From: Rhizoclosmatium globosum
Taxonomy: Eukaryota; Chytridiomycota; Chytridiomycetes; Chytridiales; Chytriomycetaceae
Assembly: GCA_002104985.1 (NCBI GenBank)
Contig: MCGO01000029.1
Span: forward strand, 1-64,000
Reading direction: 5' to 3'
Length of the DNA stretch: 64,000 bases
Shown here: piece after piece, positions 1 through 10,544 of the stretch
How positions within the stretch are numbered: position 1 is the first letter of the stretch
Layout of the letters: each line of letters begins with the position of its first letter
Program-made: the position numbers and the translations under genes
The notes under the pieces: generated by a model
The model's input: only the letters and a program-made list of their open reading frames with translations
Database searches by the model: none
What the model was told of the DNA's origin: nothing

Positions 1-944
1 GAAATGAGGTGGGACCATTCACAGCCGTGGAACAAAGCATTGTGACATCCCAAATCGACGATCCCGCTGATCGCACTCCAGTTTTCGCATGGTACGGACT
101 CATTGGATCCCTGGCTTCTGCGATCGGAAGTGCAGTGTGTGGAGCAACAGTCACGTCCTTGACGTCCAAAGGAACTTCCACTTTAGATGCGTACCGCGTA
201 ATTGCAGCGATTTATGGTGGCGTCGCAGTCCTACTTCTTATCAATTTTGCATCCCTCTCAAAAGACGTTGAAGTGAAACCAAAAGTGGTTGCTCAAGTTG
301 AAAACGGAGACTCCAACGCTCCACCACCAAAGATCAAGAAACGCGGTATCCTAGATGGTCTCAAGCTTGCTCCAGAGTCTCGCGGAATAGTCACAAAGCT
401 GTCTCTTTTGTTCACGTTGGATTCGTTCGCAGGTGGACTTGTACAAGCTTCATTCCTCTCCCTCTACTTTCACCAAAAGTTTGGTGTCGATGAATCTTAC
501 TTGGGTGCTATGCTATTTGGAACCAACATTTTTGCTGCGTTTTCGTCTCTCGCTGCTTCATGGGTTGTCAAGAAAGTCGGTCTGATCAATACGATGGTTT
601 ACACGCATTTGCCTTCGAATGTATTGCTACTTCTTGTTCCGTTCATGCCAAACTTGACGTGGGCTACTATTATGCTTCTTGCTCGATTCACAATCAGTCA
701 AATGGACACAGCACCTCGTAGCGCGTTTGTTGCAGGAGTCGTTCCAGCTGAAGAGCGGACTGCAGTTATTGGAATTACTACTATTGTTAGGACTATTGGG
801 TTGGCACTTGGACCGCTCTTGACTGGATACTTGGCCGATAATGGAAAGTTTGATGCGGTGTTTATCATTTCAGGTGCCATGAAGATTGTCTATGATATTT
901 TGTTGCTTTTGTCTGCACGCCAGACTGATATGGCAAAGAAATAA
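1..944 (+). CDS. MFS transporter, C-terminal part (5' end outside window)
   Basis: The open frame enters from the left edge and ends at 944 with residues ...SARQTDMAKK. It starts in the conserved NEVGPFTAVEQS segment, which in this fungal major-facilitator family lies in the first half of the protein, so only roughly the last 310 residues are present. Several hydrophobic membrane segments are visible (for example around AVLLLINFA, AMLFGTNIFAAFSSLAASWV and SNVLLLLVPFMPNLTWATIML). A charged cytoplasmic loop (PKVVAQ...KIKKRGILDGL) sits in the middle, and a TAPRSAFVAGVVP motif lies late in the protein. It is probably a plasma-membrane permease; the substrate cannot be told. The GTG at position 9 is internal and is not a start. 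Confidence 0.8.
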   Translation, partial: NEVGPFTAVEQSIVTSQIDDPADRTPVFAWYGLIGSLASAIGSAVCGATVTSLTSKGTSTLDAYRVIAAIYGGVAVLLLINFASLSKDVEVKPKVVAQVENGDSNAPPPKIKKRGILDGLKLAPESRGIVTKLSLLFTLDSFAGGLVQASFLSLYFHQKFGVDESYLGAMLFGTNIFAAFSSLAASWVVKKVGLINTMVYTHLPSNVLLLLVPFMPNLTWATIMLLARFTISQMDTAPRSAFVAGVVPAEERTAVIGITTIVRTIGLALGPLLTGYLADNGKFDAVFIISGAMKIVYDILLLLSARQTDMAKK

Positions 945-980
945 ATCCATTTAATCTTTGTTTCATGTAAAATGCTTTCA

Positions 981-2840
981 TTTCTTCCATCAGTTGTATT
1001 GTCTTTCAATTCGTATGAGGGTGGGTACCCAAGTGAGGATGATGGTTTTGTCTTATTGGTAAGCAACAAAGAAGAATTCCAAAAAACGTATCAATACATT
1101 CATTAAGATCAGAATACTTATTTATTTATTTCTAGTCTGATCTGGATAACTGTAAACCATAGAGAAGTTGTATACTTCAAGAAAAAAGATACTTGACGCG
1201 TTCGCCACGTTTAGCAAGTGATTCCACAAATGGACTTAACCTCGCCAACACAAACACTGTCCCAAGAAGTGGATCCACAGTAGCTGTCTTGAGCAACAAT
1301 TTACTAACACAGGCATCACAAGAAGATCTCAACGCAACACCAGTGACACACTTGCTGTGGGCACAGGTGGTAGCGGCAGTAGTGGTCTTGACAGCAGCAG
1401 TAGTAGTATTCACAACAGCGGCAGTGGTAGTAGTCTTGACACCACCAGCAGTAGTCGTCACTGGCTTACCACTGCCAGTGTTGGCCAAACACGCGTTATC
1501 AGCATTAGACCAAGTCTTCTGAACCACGTAGGTAACTCCATCTCCACCAACAGTAGTTCCCTGCTGAGCGTTACAGATATCTCCGTTCTCGCCGTTGGTT
1601 TGGTCATACCAGGCAAGTGGGGATCCAATCACGGTAGCAAGACCGACGGCGGCATCAGTAACAGCTTCAGCGAGTTCGTGGGACGCGACAGAGAACATGT
1701 TGTTCACTTGGGATGGGTTGCTTCCACAACCACCGGCACAGGAGCCTCCTTGGTCTGGCATGACTCCGTAGAAGAGGTACTTGGTTCCAACGTTGAGAGA
1801 GGAAATGTCAATGGTTCCGTGGTACGCGCAGAAAACGGAGCAAGAAGCACTGCCGCCCTGGGTAATGGTGATTCCTGGAGCAAAATGGATTGGGTAGTAG
1901 GTGTTGGCGGTTGGCTTGATGGTACCGGCCTTGACCAAGTTGATGAGGAATGGCTGGAGGTCGTTGACGTCGTCCAAAGATGTCTTGGTGGCAGAGACGG
2001 AGAATCCTGGAACAGCGGATCCTCGGCCAACGTTGTATTGGGCAAAAACATCGAACCAAGAAGATTGAGTGACGGCAGCGTAGAAAGCATTGGTTTGAGA
2101 TTGGTAGTTGGCGTTACCGTAGAAGATTGGGTGAACCTCGACTGTTTGTTAAAGTTGTGGTTTGTTAATCAGTGGAATGTTGGTGATTGGATAAAGGGCG
2201 TACCATTTGGAATGACTGGTCCTCCGTAGTATGTCAAGTGAGCGGAGGCAGCGGCAAGGTTCAAAGCTTCGTGCTTCTTGATACCATCCTTCAAGTGCCA
2301 AGAAACACTGTGTGGGAGAGGCTCGCCGGCTGGAGCGGCAGCGACAAAGGTGGCAACAGTCAAGACAAGAGACAAGAGCATTTGTTGGAGTAGGAGTTGT
2401 AGTATTTCTGATTGGTTGGAGTGAGGCAGAAGGGGATTCCTTCACTGCTTTATACCATTTCCAAAGTGGCGCCTACTTGCTTTGAGACTCACGCGTTCAA
2501 AAAACACAGCACAAATAGTCTCGTGGGTCTGATTGCCAACGTGACCTCTTGTAAATAGAATTTTCGACGCAAGCCTTTCCATTCTGCGCCACCAACCAAG
2601 CGCGTGCTGCATTTGCACAATCGTCTCGTAAGGAAATATATCAGTAGATCATACGAAAGTCGTGATATTTAATTGTTGTTGTTCAACTTCAGCTATACTA
2701 ATGTCATGGTTTAGAATGTATGACTGCAATTTATAGTGTTGAGTATCAAGTGATGGCCAAATAAAGTTAAGTATAAAAGATAAACCAGACTGAATTATGC
2801 AACGAAGAAACGAGACTGGATTGCATAGGTGGCGAGAGTC
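981..2840. repeat. Inverted repeat copy A (partner 7900-9712)
   Basis: Read on the opposite strand, this segment matches 7900-9712 through a complete gene: promoter, both exons, intron and 3' flank. The left part (about 985-1021) also matches the last coding bases of the glycosyltransferase exon and its splice donor at 9676. Similarity is very high in the coding part. It fades through short indels beyond about 2720, with the last clear match near 2840 (a CGCCACCT.TG..ATCCAG segment). The two copies are about 5 kb apart. Confidence 0.85.
1177..2381 (-). pseudogene. Frameshifted copy of secreted EXORDIUM-like gene (copy A)
   Basis: Exon 1 is 2381-2204, the intron 2203-2142 (62 nt, GT..AG), and exon 2 starts at 2141. 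The protein is nearly the same as copy B at 8320-9483: signal peptide MLLSLVLTVATFVAAAP, then a SHELAEAVTD segment and a Thr-rich linker. Around 1300 one A is missing from a run of four. The frame therefore leaves the C-terminal Cys-rich module after CDACVSK and reads an unrelated tail to a stop at 1177. The ancestral stop would be at 1211-1213. A 6-nt in-frame difference (TGSGKP against SGKP) also separates the copies; together the two indels explain the length difference exactly. A secreted product lacking the last cysteines could still be made, so this is either a pseudogene or a truncated variant. Confidence 0.75.
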
Positions 2841-3524
2841 TTTGATTGATTAACGTCACGCCTCACGGGATGCACTAAACTCTTCTTCACTCACTGAGCC
2901 AGAAGAACCACACTTTCATTGCATTTTTGTGTTTGGTATAGTTTGATCAATACAATCGTAGGTATCTCTTCCTTAAGGTGACAATCATTTATGCTTTTGC
3001 TGGCATGCTTGCGAGTCATGTTTAAACTGCGGTTGTCAAAATGTTGGTACTTTTGATTTCTACCTTGGATAATGCTCATTATTTTTGTATAGGTATGCCA
3101 ATTCGACAGAGAAAAAGTTGTGTTTGTCAATTGTCTGAACATCGACACAATAGGGGGAATATTTGATCTTTTCAGAGATACCGATGGTATTGATTTTGGC
3201 AAAACGGAATGATTTTGTTTGCGAGTATATCGAAGCAGAGGTGCATAATTCACATTATTTGGTTAGACCACCCAACATGGATAACAAACGAGTTTATCTT
3301 TCTCTACTCTGCCAATAAAGCAACTATAATACGTTGAAGTACTTTAAACTTCCTTGTCGCCCTTTCCAACGTGGCATTCACATTTTCAACAAAGGCCTCG
3401 TTTTTTCCCTCAACAACCACAGCTAATGTGAGGCCCTTTCCACTGCAACAGCCCCTGAAACTAATCAATTGAATGCACATCTTACCAATACCTCTAAATC
3501 ATGCACTGAACATTGTAATTCAGA
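2841..3524. other. Intergenic, SEC61 promoter side
   Basis: No supportable gene. Short open frames on both strands have no recognisable domains. The right end is the 5' flank of SEC61. I see no clear TATA box. Confidence 0.5.
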
Positions 3525-5365
3525 ATGGGCTGTAAGTATCCTGTCTACTAGTGCAACGAACCCGCTACTCACACACCCACCCAGTCCGTCTTCTGCATTT
3601 GCTGAAGCCATTCTTGGCCTACATCCCCGAAATCGAAGCGCCAGACAGAAAGGTGCGTTGCGTTGCCCATCAAACAAGAAAGAGCCTGGGTCCTGGATGC
3701 TCAGACCTTTTTTCGCTGGGGAGCTCCTTCTCCTTCCCCGCCCTTTCCAGTGGGATCCCTTCATGAAATACATCATCCAAATACCCACTGCCCCTACCCT
3801 CGAAAGTATTAAAACCTCCCGTATCTTAGATTGCCTTCCGTGAGAAGGTCATGTGGACTGCCATCACCCTCTTCATCTTCTTGGTATGCTCCCAGATCCC
3901 TCTCTACGGTATCATGTCCTCAGACACATCCGACCCTCTATATTGGATGCGTGTGATTATGGCCTCCAACAGAGGTACCCTGATGGAACTCGGTATCACC
4001 CCCATCATTACTTCCGGCATGATTATGCAGTTGCTTGCTGGTGCGAAATTGATTGAGGTGGATTACTCGTTGAAGGAGGACCGTGCGCTTTTTGGTGGTG
4101 CGCAGAAGCTGTTTGCGATGGTTATTGCGGTTGGACAGGCGACTGTGGCGGTTTGGTCCGGGGTGTATGGAAATCCTGCAGAGATTGGTGCGGGAATTTG
4201 TTTTATTCTTGTGCTTCAGTTGTGTTTTGCGGCGCTTTTGACAATGTTGTTGGATGAGTTGTTGCAAAAGGGTTACGGACTTGGATCTGGTATTTCGCTC
4301 TTCATTGCCACAAACATTTGTGAGTCGATTGTGTGGAGAGCATTTTCTCCAACCACCTACAACACTGGAAAGGGTATGTATCTTTTTCATAACTTGGCCT
4401 CGTCAGCTAAACACACAACCACCATGGTCTAATAGGTATGGAGTTCGAAGGTGCCATCACCGCCCTCGTTTACCTCCTCTTCACTCGTAACGACAAGTTC
4501 CGTGCCCTCAAGGAAGCAATGTACCGTAAAAACCTTCCAAACGTCTCCAACCTCCTTTCCACTGTCGGAGTCTTCGGAATCGTCATTTACTTGCAAGGTT
4601 TCCGTGTCGACGTCCCAGTCAAGCACAGTGTTCAGCGTGGACAGCAGGGAGCTTACCCAGTCAAGTTGTTTTACACATCAAACATGCCAATTATGCTCGT
4701 GTCCGCCTTGCAGTCCAACTTCTTCTTTGTTTCTCAGTTGTTGTACCACCGTTTCCCAGAGAACTTGGCTGTTAAGTTGATGGGTGTCTGGAAGGTGTGT
4801 CATTTATTGCTTTCCTATCCATGCTCACACCACATAATTCCTAACATCATACAAAACAGAACATCGAAGGAGTCCCACAAGAATTCGCCACAGGAGGTCT
4901 CGCATACTACATGTCTCCCCCAAGAACCCTCTCCTCCATCACCCAAGACCCCATCCACTTCCTCTTCTATGTTGCTTTCATGCTTGGAGCCTGTGCCGTT
5001 CTCTCCCAGACCTGGATCGAAGTTTCTGGAGCTTCCCCACGTGACGTTGCGAAGCAGCTTCAGGCACAAGGATTGGTGTTGCGCGGTGGAGCCAAGGACC
5101 AGACTTTGTACAAGGAGTTGAAGAAGGTTATTCCAATTGCTGCTGCGTTTGGTGGTCTTTGTGTGGGTGCTTTGAGTGTGGGTGCTGATTTGATGGGTGC
5201 TATTGGATCTGGAACTGGTATTTTGTTGGCTGTTACAACTATTTACCAATACTTTGAGGTATGTCATTGCTTACTTTGATAATCGCATTGCACTAACGGA
5301 CTTTATTCCACCAGATCTTTGTTAAGGAGACAGCTGAGGCTGGCGCTCAGGACTTGTTCAACTAA
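3525..5365 (+). CDS. SEC61: Sec61 alpha, ER protein-conducting channel subunit
   Basis: Six exons give 475 aa: 3525-3531, 3585-3652, 3830-4373, 4436-4794, 4860-5258 and 5315-5365. The first coding exon is only 7 nt (ATGGGCT). Joined to exon 2 it gives [20 protein letters not shown], the classic SecY/Sec61 N-terminus. Other family hallmarks are [35 protein letters not shown], the [13 protein letters not shown] segment, and the cytoplasmic loops [12 protein letters not shown] and [13 protein letters not shown]. About ten membrane segments are visible, as expected. It forms the translocon core for co- and post-translational import into the ER with Sec61 beta and gamma. Length is normal for the family, and all five introns are short except the 177-nt second one. 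No defect seen. Confidence 0.97.
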
Positions 5366-5605
5366 ATTATTTGTTAGTTGGCCCCATATTTTCAAACCTT
5401 TTTTTCTTTGTTGTTTTTAACGTCTTTAGTTGATGTAAAACTATTGCCTTTTTCCTAGTTGTTGTTTCCTTTCTGTACCATGGGGATTTTGGAATGTTTT
5501 GGTTGGGTTTAAATGCAGATTGATGAGCTTATGAACAGAATACATTCCTTGAATAATCCGTCCCTTGTCTTACTCTTCAGTTCTCTTTCTTTTTTGATCA
5601 ACCAA

Positions 5606-6828
5606 ATGACATCGCTTCTTGGACCGTTCCCAATTCAAGTGTTCTCAGACCAACAAAGTGGGCGATACGCTGTAGCTTCCAAAGACATTCCAGCTGGCAG
5701 TTTAGTTCTTCGAGGAAAGGCATTTGGAATTGGTGAGCATTTGGATCATTGACAACCAAAGACTGTGGACTTAAAGTTTAAACCTACTTCAATCCAGCTA
5801 CTACTCACACGTGCCGAAAAGAGTGCTGCTCGGCTTGCTTCAATGCCTACACCCTCACATCATCGCTTCCCTTCTCTTGCCCAACCTGTTCCTCAGTCTA
5901 CTACTGCTCACAGTCCTGCCTCCAGTCCCACTCACCCCTTCACACCCAATACGAATGCCCCCGCTTCAAAGAACTTAACTCAATCCCATCATCAACCTCC
6001 GCATTCGACAAACTCCTCGCCTCAATCGACAAAACCCTCGAATCAGATCCAAGAACTGTCTCCCTTGGCGCTGGAACAACAAACGACCTCTCAAGTTTAA
6101 TGGAATCATGCTACGACAGAAACGATATCATGTCAATGGCCCGATGGATCCTCAATTTCTGTATCCGTGTGGAAATCGAGTGTGAGTTTGGACCTCGACC
6201 TGAAGATGACGTTCCAAGTCACAAGGATTACCTGGAACTAGTACCCAACGATGAATGCCTCTCACCCGCGGAACGCATCCAGTTTCACGGTCTCTATCAC
6301 TTGTTTGCAGGAATCAAGAAGGAAAAGGGGAACATGAGGAAACCGTTCTCGCAGCTGTTTCAAGAAGTGTTTCCGTCTGTGCAGGAGTTTGTGACTGTGA
6401 TTAATATTCGGCAGTGTAATGGGTTTGGGCTTTGGGATGGGGAGGCGGAGTGTATGGGGAATGCTGTGTATCCTGCAGCCTCGTTTTTCAATCATTCGTG
6501 TGAAAAGAATCTGGAACGGGAGTTGGGGATGCGGAGGGTTGGTGGTGACGATTCGGGTGCTGATGTTGGTGTAATTGTCGAGTCGCTCGATTCACTGCAA
6601 TTAGAAGAATCGATTGGTTCTGAGGAGGAGAGAAAGAAGCGGGAAATCTGGAAAGCGCTTGACTTGCAGGTTGGGAATGTGCTCTATGCAAAGAGAGATA
6701 TAAAGAAAGGGGAATGGTTGACGCATTCTTATGTGGATGGTGACTTGGAACGTGAAATTCGAAGGAAGGGATTGAAGGATGTGTATTACTTTGATTGTCG
6801 ATGTGAAAAGTGTGAGCGGGGTGAATAG
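5606..6828 (+). CDS. SMYD-type SET domain / MYND zinc-finger protein
   Basis: Exons are 5606-5732 and 5798-6828, giving 385 aa. The start chosen is MTSLLGPFPIQVFSDQQSGR, because the family begins with the SET N-half just before the R-Y-x-V-A motif; an upstream in-frame codon would add 31 residues unlike the family. Splicing restores a MYND finger: C-x2-C pairs (ECCSACF, CPTCSS), YYCSQSCLQSH and a final EC. The SET core follows, with SFFNHSCEKN (the NHSC cofactor-binding motif) and the post-SET-like CRCEKC. SMYD proteins are S-adenosylmethionine-dependent lysine methyltransferases of histones or cytosolic proteins; the substrate here is unknown. The gene converges on the glycosyltransferase 3' end 80 nt away. 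Confidence 0.88.
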
Positions 6829-6907
6829 ACTACTGTACACATACAATAAAGATGATCATCCATAAAATTAAATACTGCTCCATCACACTATGAATTTAAG
6901 AAAATGT

Positions 6908-9900
6908 TTAATCCATAGGCCAAAGTTCCAACTCCTTTAACGCAGCTCTTATAAGAGGCACACGTTCCTTATTATCAAGACTCCAAATATGCCGAAACGG
7001 TCCTTCATGCTTATAATGAAACTCATTGAACGTGTAAATACTCGTTGCGTTAAAATACCGCTGAAACACTCCGTAATTAAGTGCCCGTTGATCCCACGAG
7101 AACTGCTTCGTAACTTCCTGTGAAGATTTATCGGATCAACTACTCGACATTACCCATTTTCTGTTTTTTATACCTTCCATCGTGATACGTATTGGGTGAT
7201 TCCGTCAACAGTACTGTTGTTCTGTTCAACGGAATGGGATAGGTAGAATATTATGGAACTAAGACGTCGATGAGGTTTCCTCTGACGCTCACCTTGCCCT
7301 ATGTTATTCGATCGCGGTGGAATATCTCTTTGAGAATCCACTGGGTCTTTGACTGTTTGACATCACTCTTTACTGTTGTAAATAAACTGTAATATATATA
7401 AATAGAATTATGTTTACTACTTTCACTTCAGGATCCATCCTCATCAAAATAATGGCCTTGGTAATTTGCGCGACCTAAGGCAAGTGAGGATTTACCTTAG
7501 TGTTCGACGTAGAAATATCTCTCAAAATGCCATCGTTATCAATATCATGAATTGTTGACTTCCCAATCGGCAAATAGTCCCGATGGTTTTCTTTTTAAGT
7601 ATCTTGTTAAGCGTACCATTATCCTGTTGCAAGATAATCACAATGGTCCGAACAATGGAGGTAATTTTAACAACGTACCTCAAGTTTGGAGCAAAAAGAA
7701 CAACGTTTCCTAATCAAACCGAATCAGGACATGCCAGACACTAAAACGCTGTGAAAGTGTGGTTAGAAGAGGTTAGTGCGTCCCGTACCATTGCATTACT
7801 GAATAGATGGTGGCGCAAGAGGTGTTTGAGGTCAATCGTTCTATTAAAAAATGTCTATCAAATGGACAGGTTTGTTTTCACTTTGTTCAGGTTTCCTCTT
7901 CGACATTCGCCACCTGTGGAATCCAGTCTCGTTTCTTTCTTCTCTTCTTCTTTTCTACTTTATTTGGCCATCACATGATTCTCAACAAGTCCGTGATACA
8001 TTCCAAGCCATGACATTAGAATAGCTGACGTTGAACAAAACAAATAAATATCACGACTTTCGTATATGATCTACTGATATATTTCCTTACGAGAAGATTG
8101 CGCAAGTGCAGCACGCGCTTGGTTGGTGGCGCAGAATGGAAAGGCTTGCGTCAAAAATTCGATTTACAAGAGGTCACGTTGGCAACCACACTCACGAGAC
8201 TAATTGTGCTGTGTTTTTTGAACGCGTGAGTCTCAAAGCAAGCAGGCGCCACTTTGAAAATGGTATAAAGCCCCTTCTTCCTCACACCAACCAATCAGTA
8301 TTCAAAACCACTCCAACAAATGCTCTTGTCTCTTGTCTTGACTGTTGCCACCTTTGTCGCTGCCGCTCCAGCCGGCGAGCCTCTCCCACACAGTGTTTCT
8401 TGGCACTTGAAGGATGGTATCAAGAAGCACGAAGCTTTGAACCTTGCCGCTGCCTCCGCTCACTTGACATACTACGGAGGACCAGTCATTCCAAATGGTA
8501 CGTCCTTTATCCAATCACCAACATTCAATTTCTACTTATTAACAAATTTAAAAACAGTCGAGGTTCACCCAATCTTCTACGGTAACGCCAACTACCAATC
8601 TCAAACCAATGCTTTCTACGCTGCCGTCACTCAATCTTCTTGGTTCGATGTTTTCGCCCAATACAACGTTGGCCGAGGATCCGCTGTTCCAGGATTCTCC
8701 GTCTCTGCCACCAAGACATCTTTGGACGATGTCAACGACCTCCAACCTTTCCTCATCAACTTGGTCAAGGCCGGCACCATCAAGCCAACCGCCAACACCT
8801 ACTACCCAATCCACTTTGCTCCAGGAATCACCATCACTCAAGGCGGCAGTGCTTCTTGCTCCGTTTTCTGCGCATACCACGGAACCATTGACATTTCCTC
8901 TCTCAACGTTGGAACCAAGTACCTCTTCTACGGAGTCATGCCAGACCAAGGAGGCTCTTGTGCCGGTGGTTGTGGAAGCAACCCATCCCAAGTGAACAAC
9001 ATGTTCTCTGTCGCGTCCCACGAACTCGCTGAAGCTGTTACTGATGCCGCCGTCGGTCTTGCTACCGTGATTGGATCCCCACTTGCCTGGTACGACCAAA
9101 CCAACGGCGAGAACGGAGATATCTGTAACGCTCAGCAGGGAACTACTGTTGGTGGAGATGGAGTTACCTACGTGGTTCAGAAGACTTGGTCTAATGCTGA
9201 TAACGCGTGTTTGGCCAACAGTGGTAAGCCAGTGACGACTACTGCTGGTGGTGTCAAGACTACTACCACTGCCGCTGTTGTGAAGACTACTACTGCTGCT
9301 GTCAAGACCACTACTGCCGCTACCACCTGTGCCCACAGCAAGTGTGTCACTGGTGTTGCGTTGAGATCTTCTTGTGATGCCTGTGTTAGTAAAATTGTTG
9401 CTCAAGACAGCTACTGTGGATCCACTTCTTGGGACAGTGTTTGTGTTGGCGAGGTTAAGTCCATTTGTGGAATCACTTGCTAAATGTGGCAAACGCGTCA
9501 AGTATCTTTTTCTTGAAGTATACAACTTCTCTATGGTTTACAGTGGTTTACAGTTGCCCAGATCAGACTAGAAATAAATAAGTATTCTGATCTTAATGAA
9601 TGTATGGATTGAGTTTTTTTGAATTCTTCTTTGTTGCCTACTGCTAAGGTAGAGTGTGATCCCAACAGTACTCACCCTCATATGAATTGAAAGACAATAC
9701 AACTGCCGGAAGAATCCTGCAAGTCGATGTGTCTCCCTTTCATCAGGACTCAAATCAGATGCCCCGTATGTCCAATCTCGAATCAATTGTTTCCCGATTC
9801 GGTTGTTCTTGACGAGAAAGATTCCTGAACAGAGGTAGTCTCTCTTGTCCTCAACTCCAATCACTTTTACTGGCCATGGAGATGGAATTTCAAAGTCTCC

Positions 9901-10544
9901 ATTCATACCAACGATGAATGATTCAGGTTGAAGTGTCCATGGATCGTATTTTCCCACGGCTTTTCGGTGCTCTTCCCTTGTTTTGTAATTAAATGATTCG
10001 GGGGCAAGGCGTTGTGTTGAAAAGTAGTCGTGAAGGGATAAGCGGTGTGCTTTCAGCCATGGATATACGTCTGAATCTGTGTACGCAAACCAGTCGCATT
10101 CGACAGTTGAATCGTTCATCAAGTCTAGCAACAGATGGAGGCGGCCCCAATTCTCGTTCTGTCCAAGGGCAGTGCGGTTCGCTGTGTACTCTTTCCCATT
10201 TGAGACATATACCTTGTATCCATGTTTCAGGGCGTAACTTTTGACGAGGAGGACCGATAGAGTCCAGTATTGGTATATTGATTGTTCAGACTTTGGCTTG
10301 TCCAACTCTCTTGCAATGAAGTCTGTGATCTGGTCAGTTGAATTGAGAGCAGCGATTTCAAAGTGAGGTTCTTTGATGCGGGAGTCGATCAAGGTGAAAC
10401 AGACTTTGTTCGAGGATTGCTCTAATCTATGGTTCATACTGTTGGAACTTGAATTTCCATTCTACCCTAAAACTTCCAGAAGACGGTCGAATTCAGAAGT
10501 GCCAACAGAGCAAATGCGAGTAGCACCGAGAAGGACAGGGGCAT
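6908..10544 (-). CDS. Nucleotide-diphospho-sugar transferase (GT-A type), with a 2.56-kb intron
   Basis: The main exon runs 10437-9676 and contains TDSDVYPWLKAHRLSLHDYF (a DxD-type metal/nucleotide-sugar site), a SFIVGMNGDFEIP segment and CSGIFLVKNN. It ends in phase 0 at HMR followed by GTGAGT. At 7117-6908 an exon after a CTTCACAG acceptor, also in phase 0, reads EVTKQFSWDQRALNYGVFQR... to ELWPMD and stop. That supplies the W-DQ-x-LN element expected near the end of this fold. Joined, they give 323 aa from the internal Met. Upstream, 10544-10475 encodes MPLSFSVLLAFALLALL..., a signal anchor, which could join through a very short (about 35 nt) intron; that part is uncertain. The 7118-9675 interval holds a complete gene on the other strand. 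Likely a Golgi type II glycosyltransferase; it may be non-functional if the long intron is not removed. Confidence 0.7.
7118..7899. other. Unassigned part of the long glycosyltransferase intron
   Basis: This stretch lies between the 3' exon of the glycosyltransferase and inverted-repeat copy B. I see no coding signal or repeat. The minus-strand frames are full of stops. Confidence 0.45.
8264..8269 (+). promoter_or_regulatory. TATA box of the EXORDIUM-like gene
   Basis: TATAAA lies about 50 nt before the ATG at 8320. The same element is kept in the inverted copy (GCTTTATACC near 2438-2447 on the plus strand). Confidence 0.55.
8320..9483 (+). CDS. Secreted EXORDIUM/PHI-1-like protein with Thr-rich linker and Cys-rich C-terminal module (copy B)
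   Basis: Exons are 8320-8497 and 8558-9483, giving 367 aa. The 60-nt intron contains no in-frame stop, but the 62-nt intron of copy A does, which supports splicing. The protein has a signal peptide (MLLSLVLTVATFVAAAP) and a catalytic-domain-like region: VEVHPIFYGNANYQSQTNAF, YYPIHFAPGITI, then MFSVASHELAEAVTDAAVG and WYDQTNGENGDICN. It continues with KTTT/AAV Thr repeats and a module with eight cysteines ending WDSVCVGEVKSICGITC. The H-E-L-A-E-x-V-T-D motif plus the later E-N-G-D-I-C segment resemble plant EXORDIUM (phosphate-induced protein 1) and related secreted fungal proteins of unknown activity. It is likely exported to the wall or medium, with a role in wall or substrate interaction inferred only. 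The gene lies inside a glycosyltransferase intron, on the opposite strand. Confidence 0.82.
   Translation: MLLSLVLTVATFVAAAPAGEPLPHSVSWHLKDGIKKHEALNLAAASAHLTYYGGPVIPNGTSFIQSPTFNFYLLTNLKTVEVHPIFYGNANYQSQTNAFYAAVTQSSWFDVFAQYNVGRGSAVPGFSVSATKTSLDDVNDLQPFLINLVKAGTIKPTANTYYPIHFAPGITITQGGSASCSVFCAYHGTIDISSLNVGTKYLFYGVMPDQGGSCAGGCGSNPSQVNNMFSVASHELAEAVTDAAVGLATVIGSPLAWYDQTNGENGDICNAQQGTTVGGDGVTYVVQKTWSNADNACLANSGKPVTTTAGGVKTTTTAAVVKTTTAAVKTTTAATTCAHSKCVTGVALRSSCDACVSKIVAQDSYCGSTSWDSVCVGEVKSICGITC

Larger units (their letters stand above)
7900..9712. repeat. Inverted repeat copy B (partner 981-2840)
   Basis: This is the reverse complement of copy A. It includes the upstream flank, TATA box, gene, 3' flank and the edge of the glycosyltransferase exon. 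The glycosyltransferase sequence is in its natural gene context here but is only a scrap in copy A, so this copy is the probable donor. Confidence 0.85.

Noticed and set aside
2891..3253. 120-residue minus-strand open frame between the inverted repeat and SEC61
   Set aside because: AT-driven composition with no domain, signal peptide or repeat match; not supportable as a gene.
5513..5605. Upstream in-frame start for the SMYD-type gene
   Set aside because: The extra 31 residues are hydrophobic and unlike the family; the ATG at 5606 fits the SET domain start.
7751..8013. Overlapping short frames upstream of EXORDIUM-like copy B
   Set aside because: They cross the edge of the inverted repeat and are not kept in copy A.
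8548..9525. 325-residue open frame antisense to the EXORDIUM-like gene (and its counterpart at 1357-2229)
   Set aside because: Low-complexity Ser/Thr/Gly translation, a shadow of the sense codons; present in both copies only because the DNA is duplicated.
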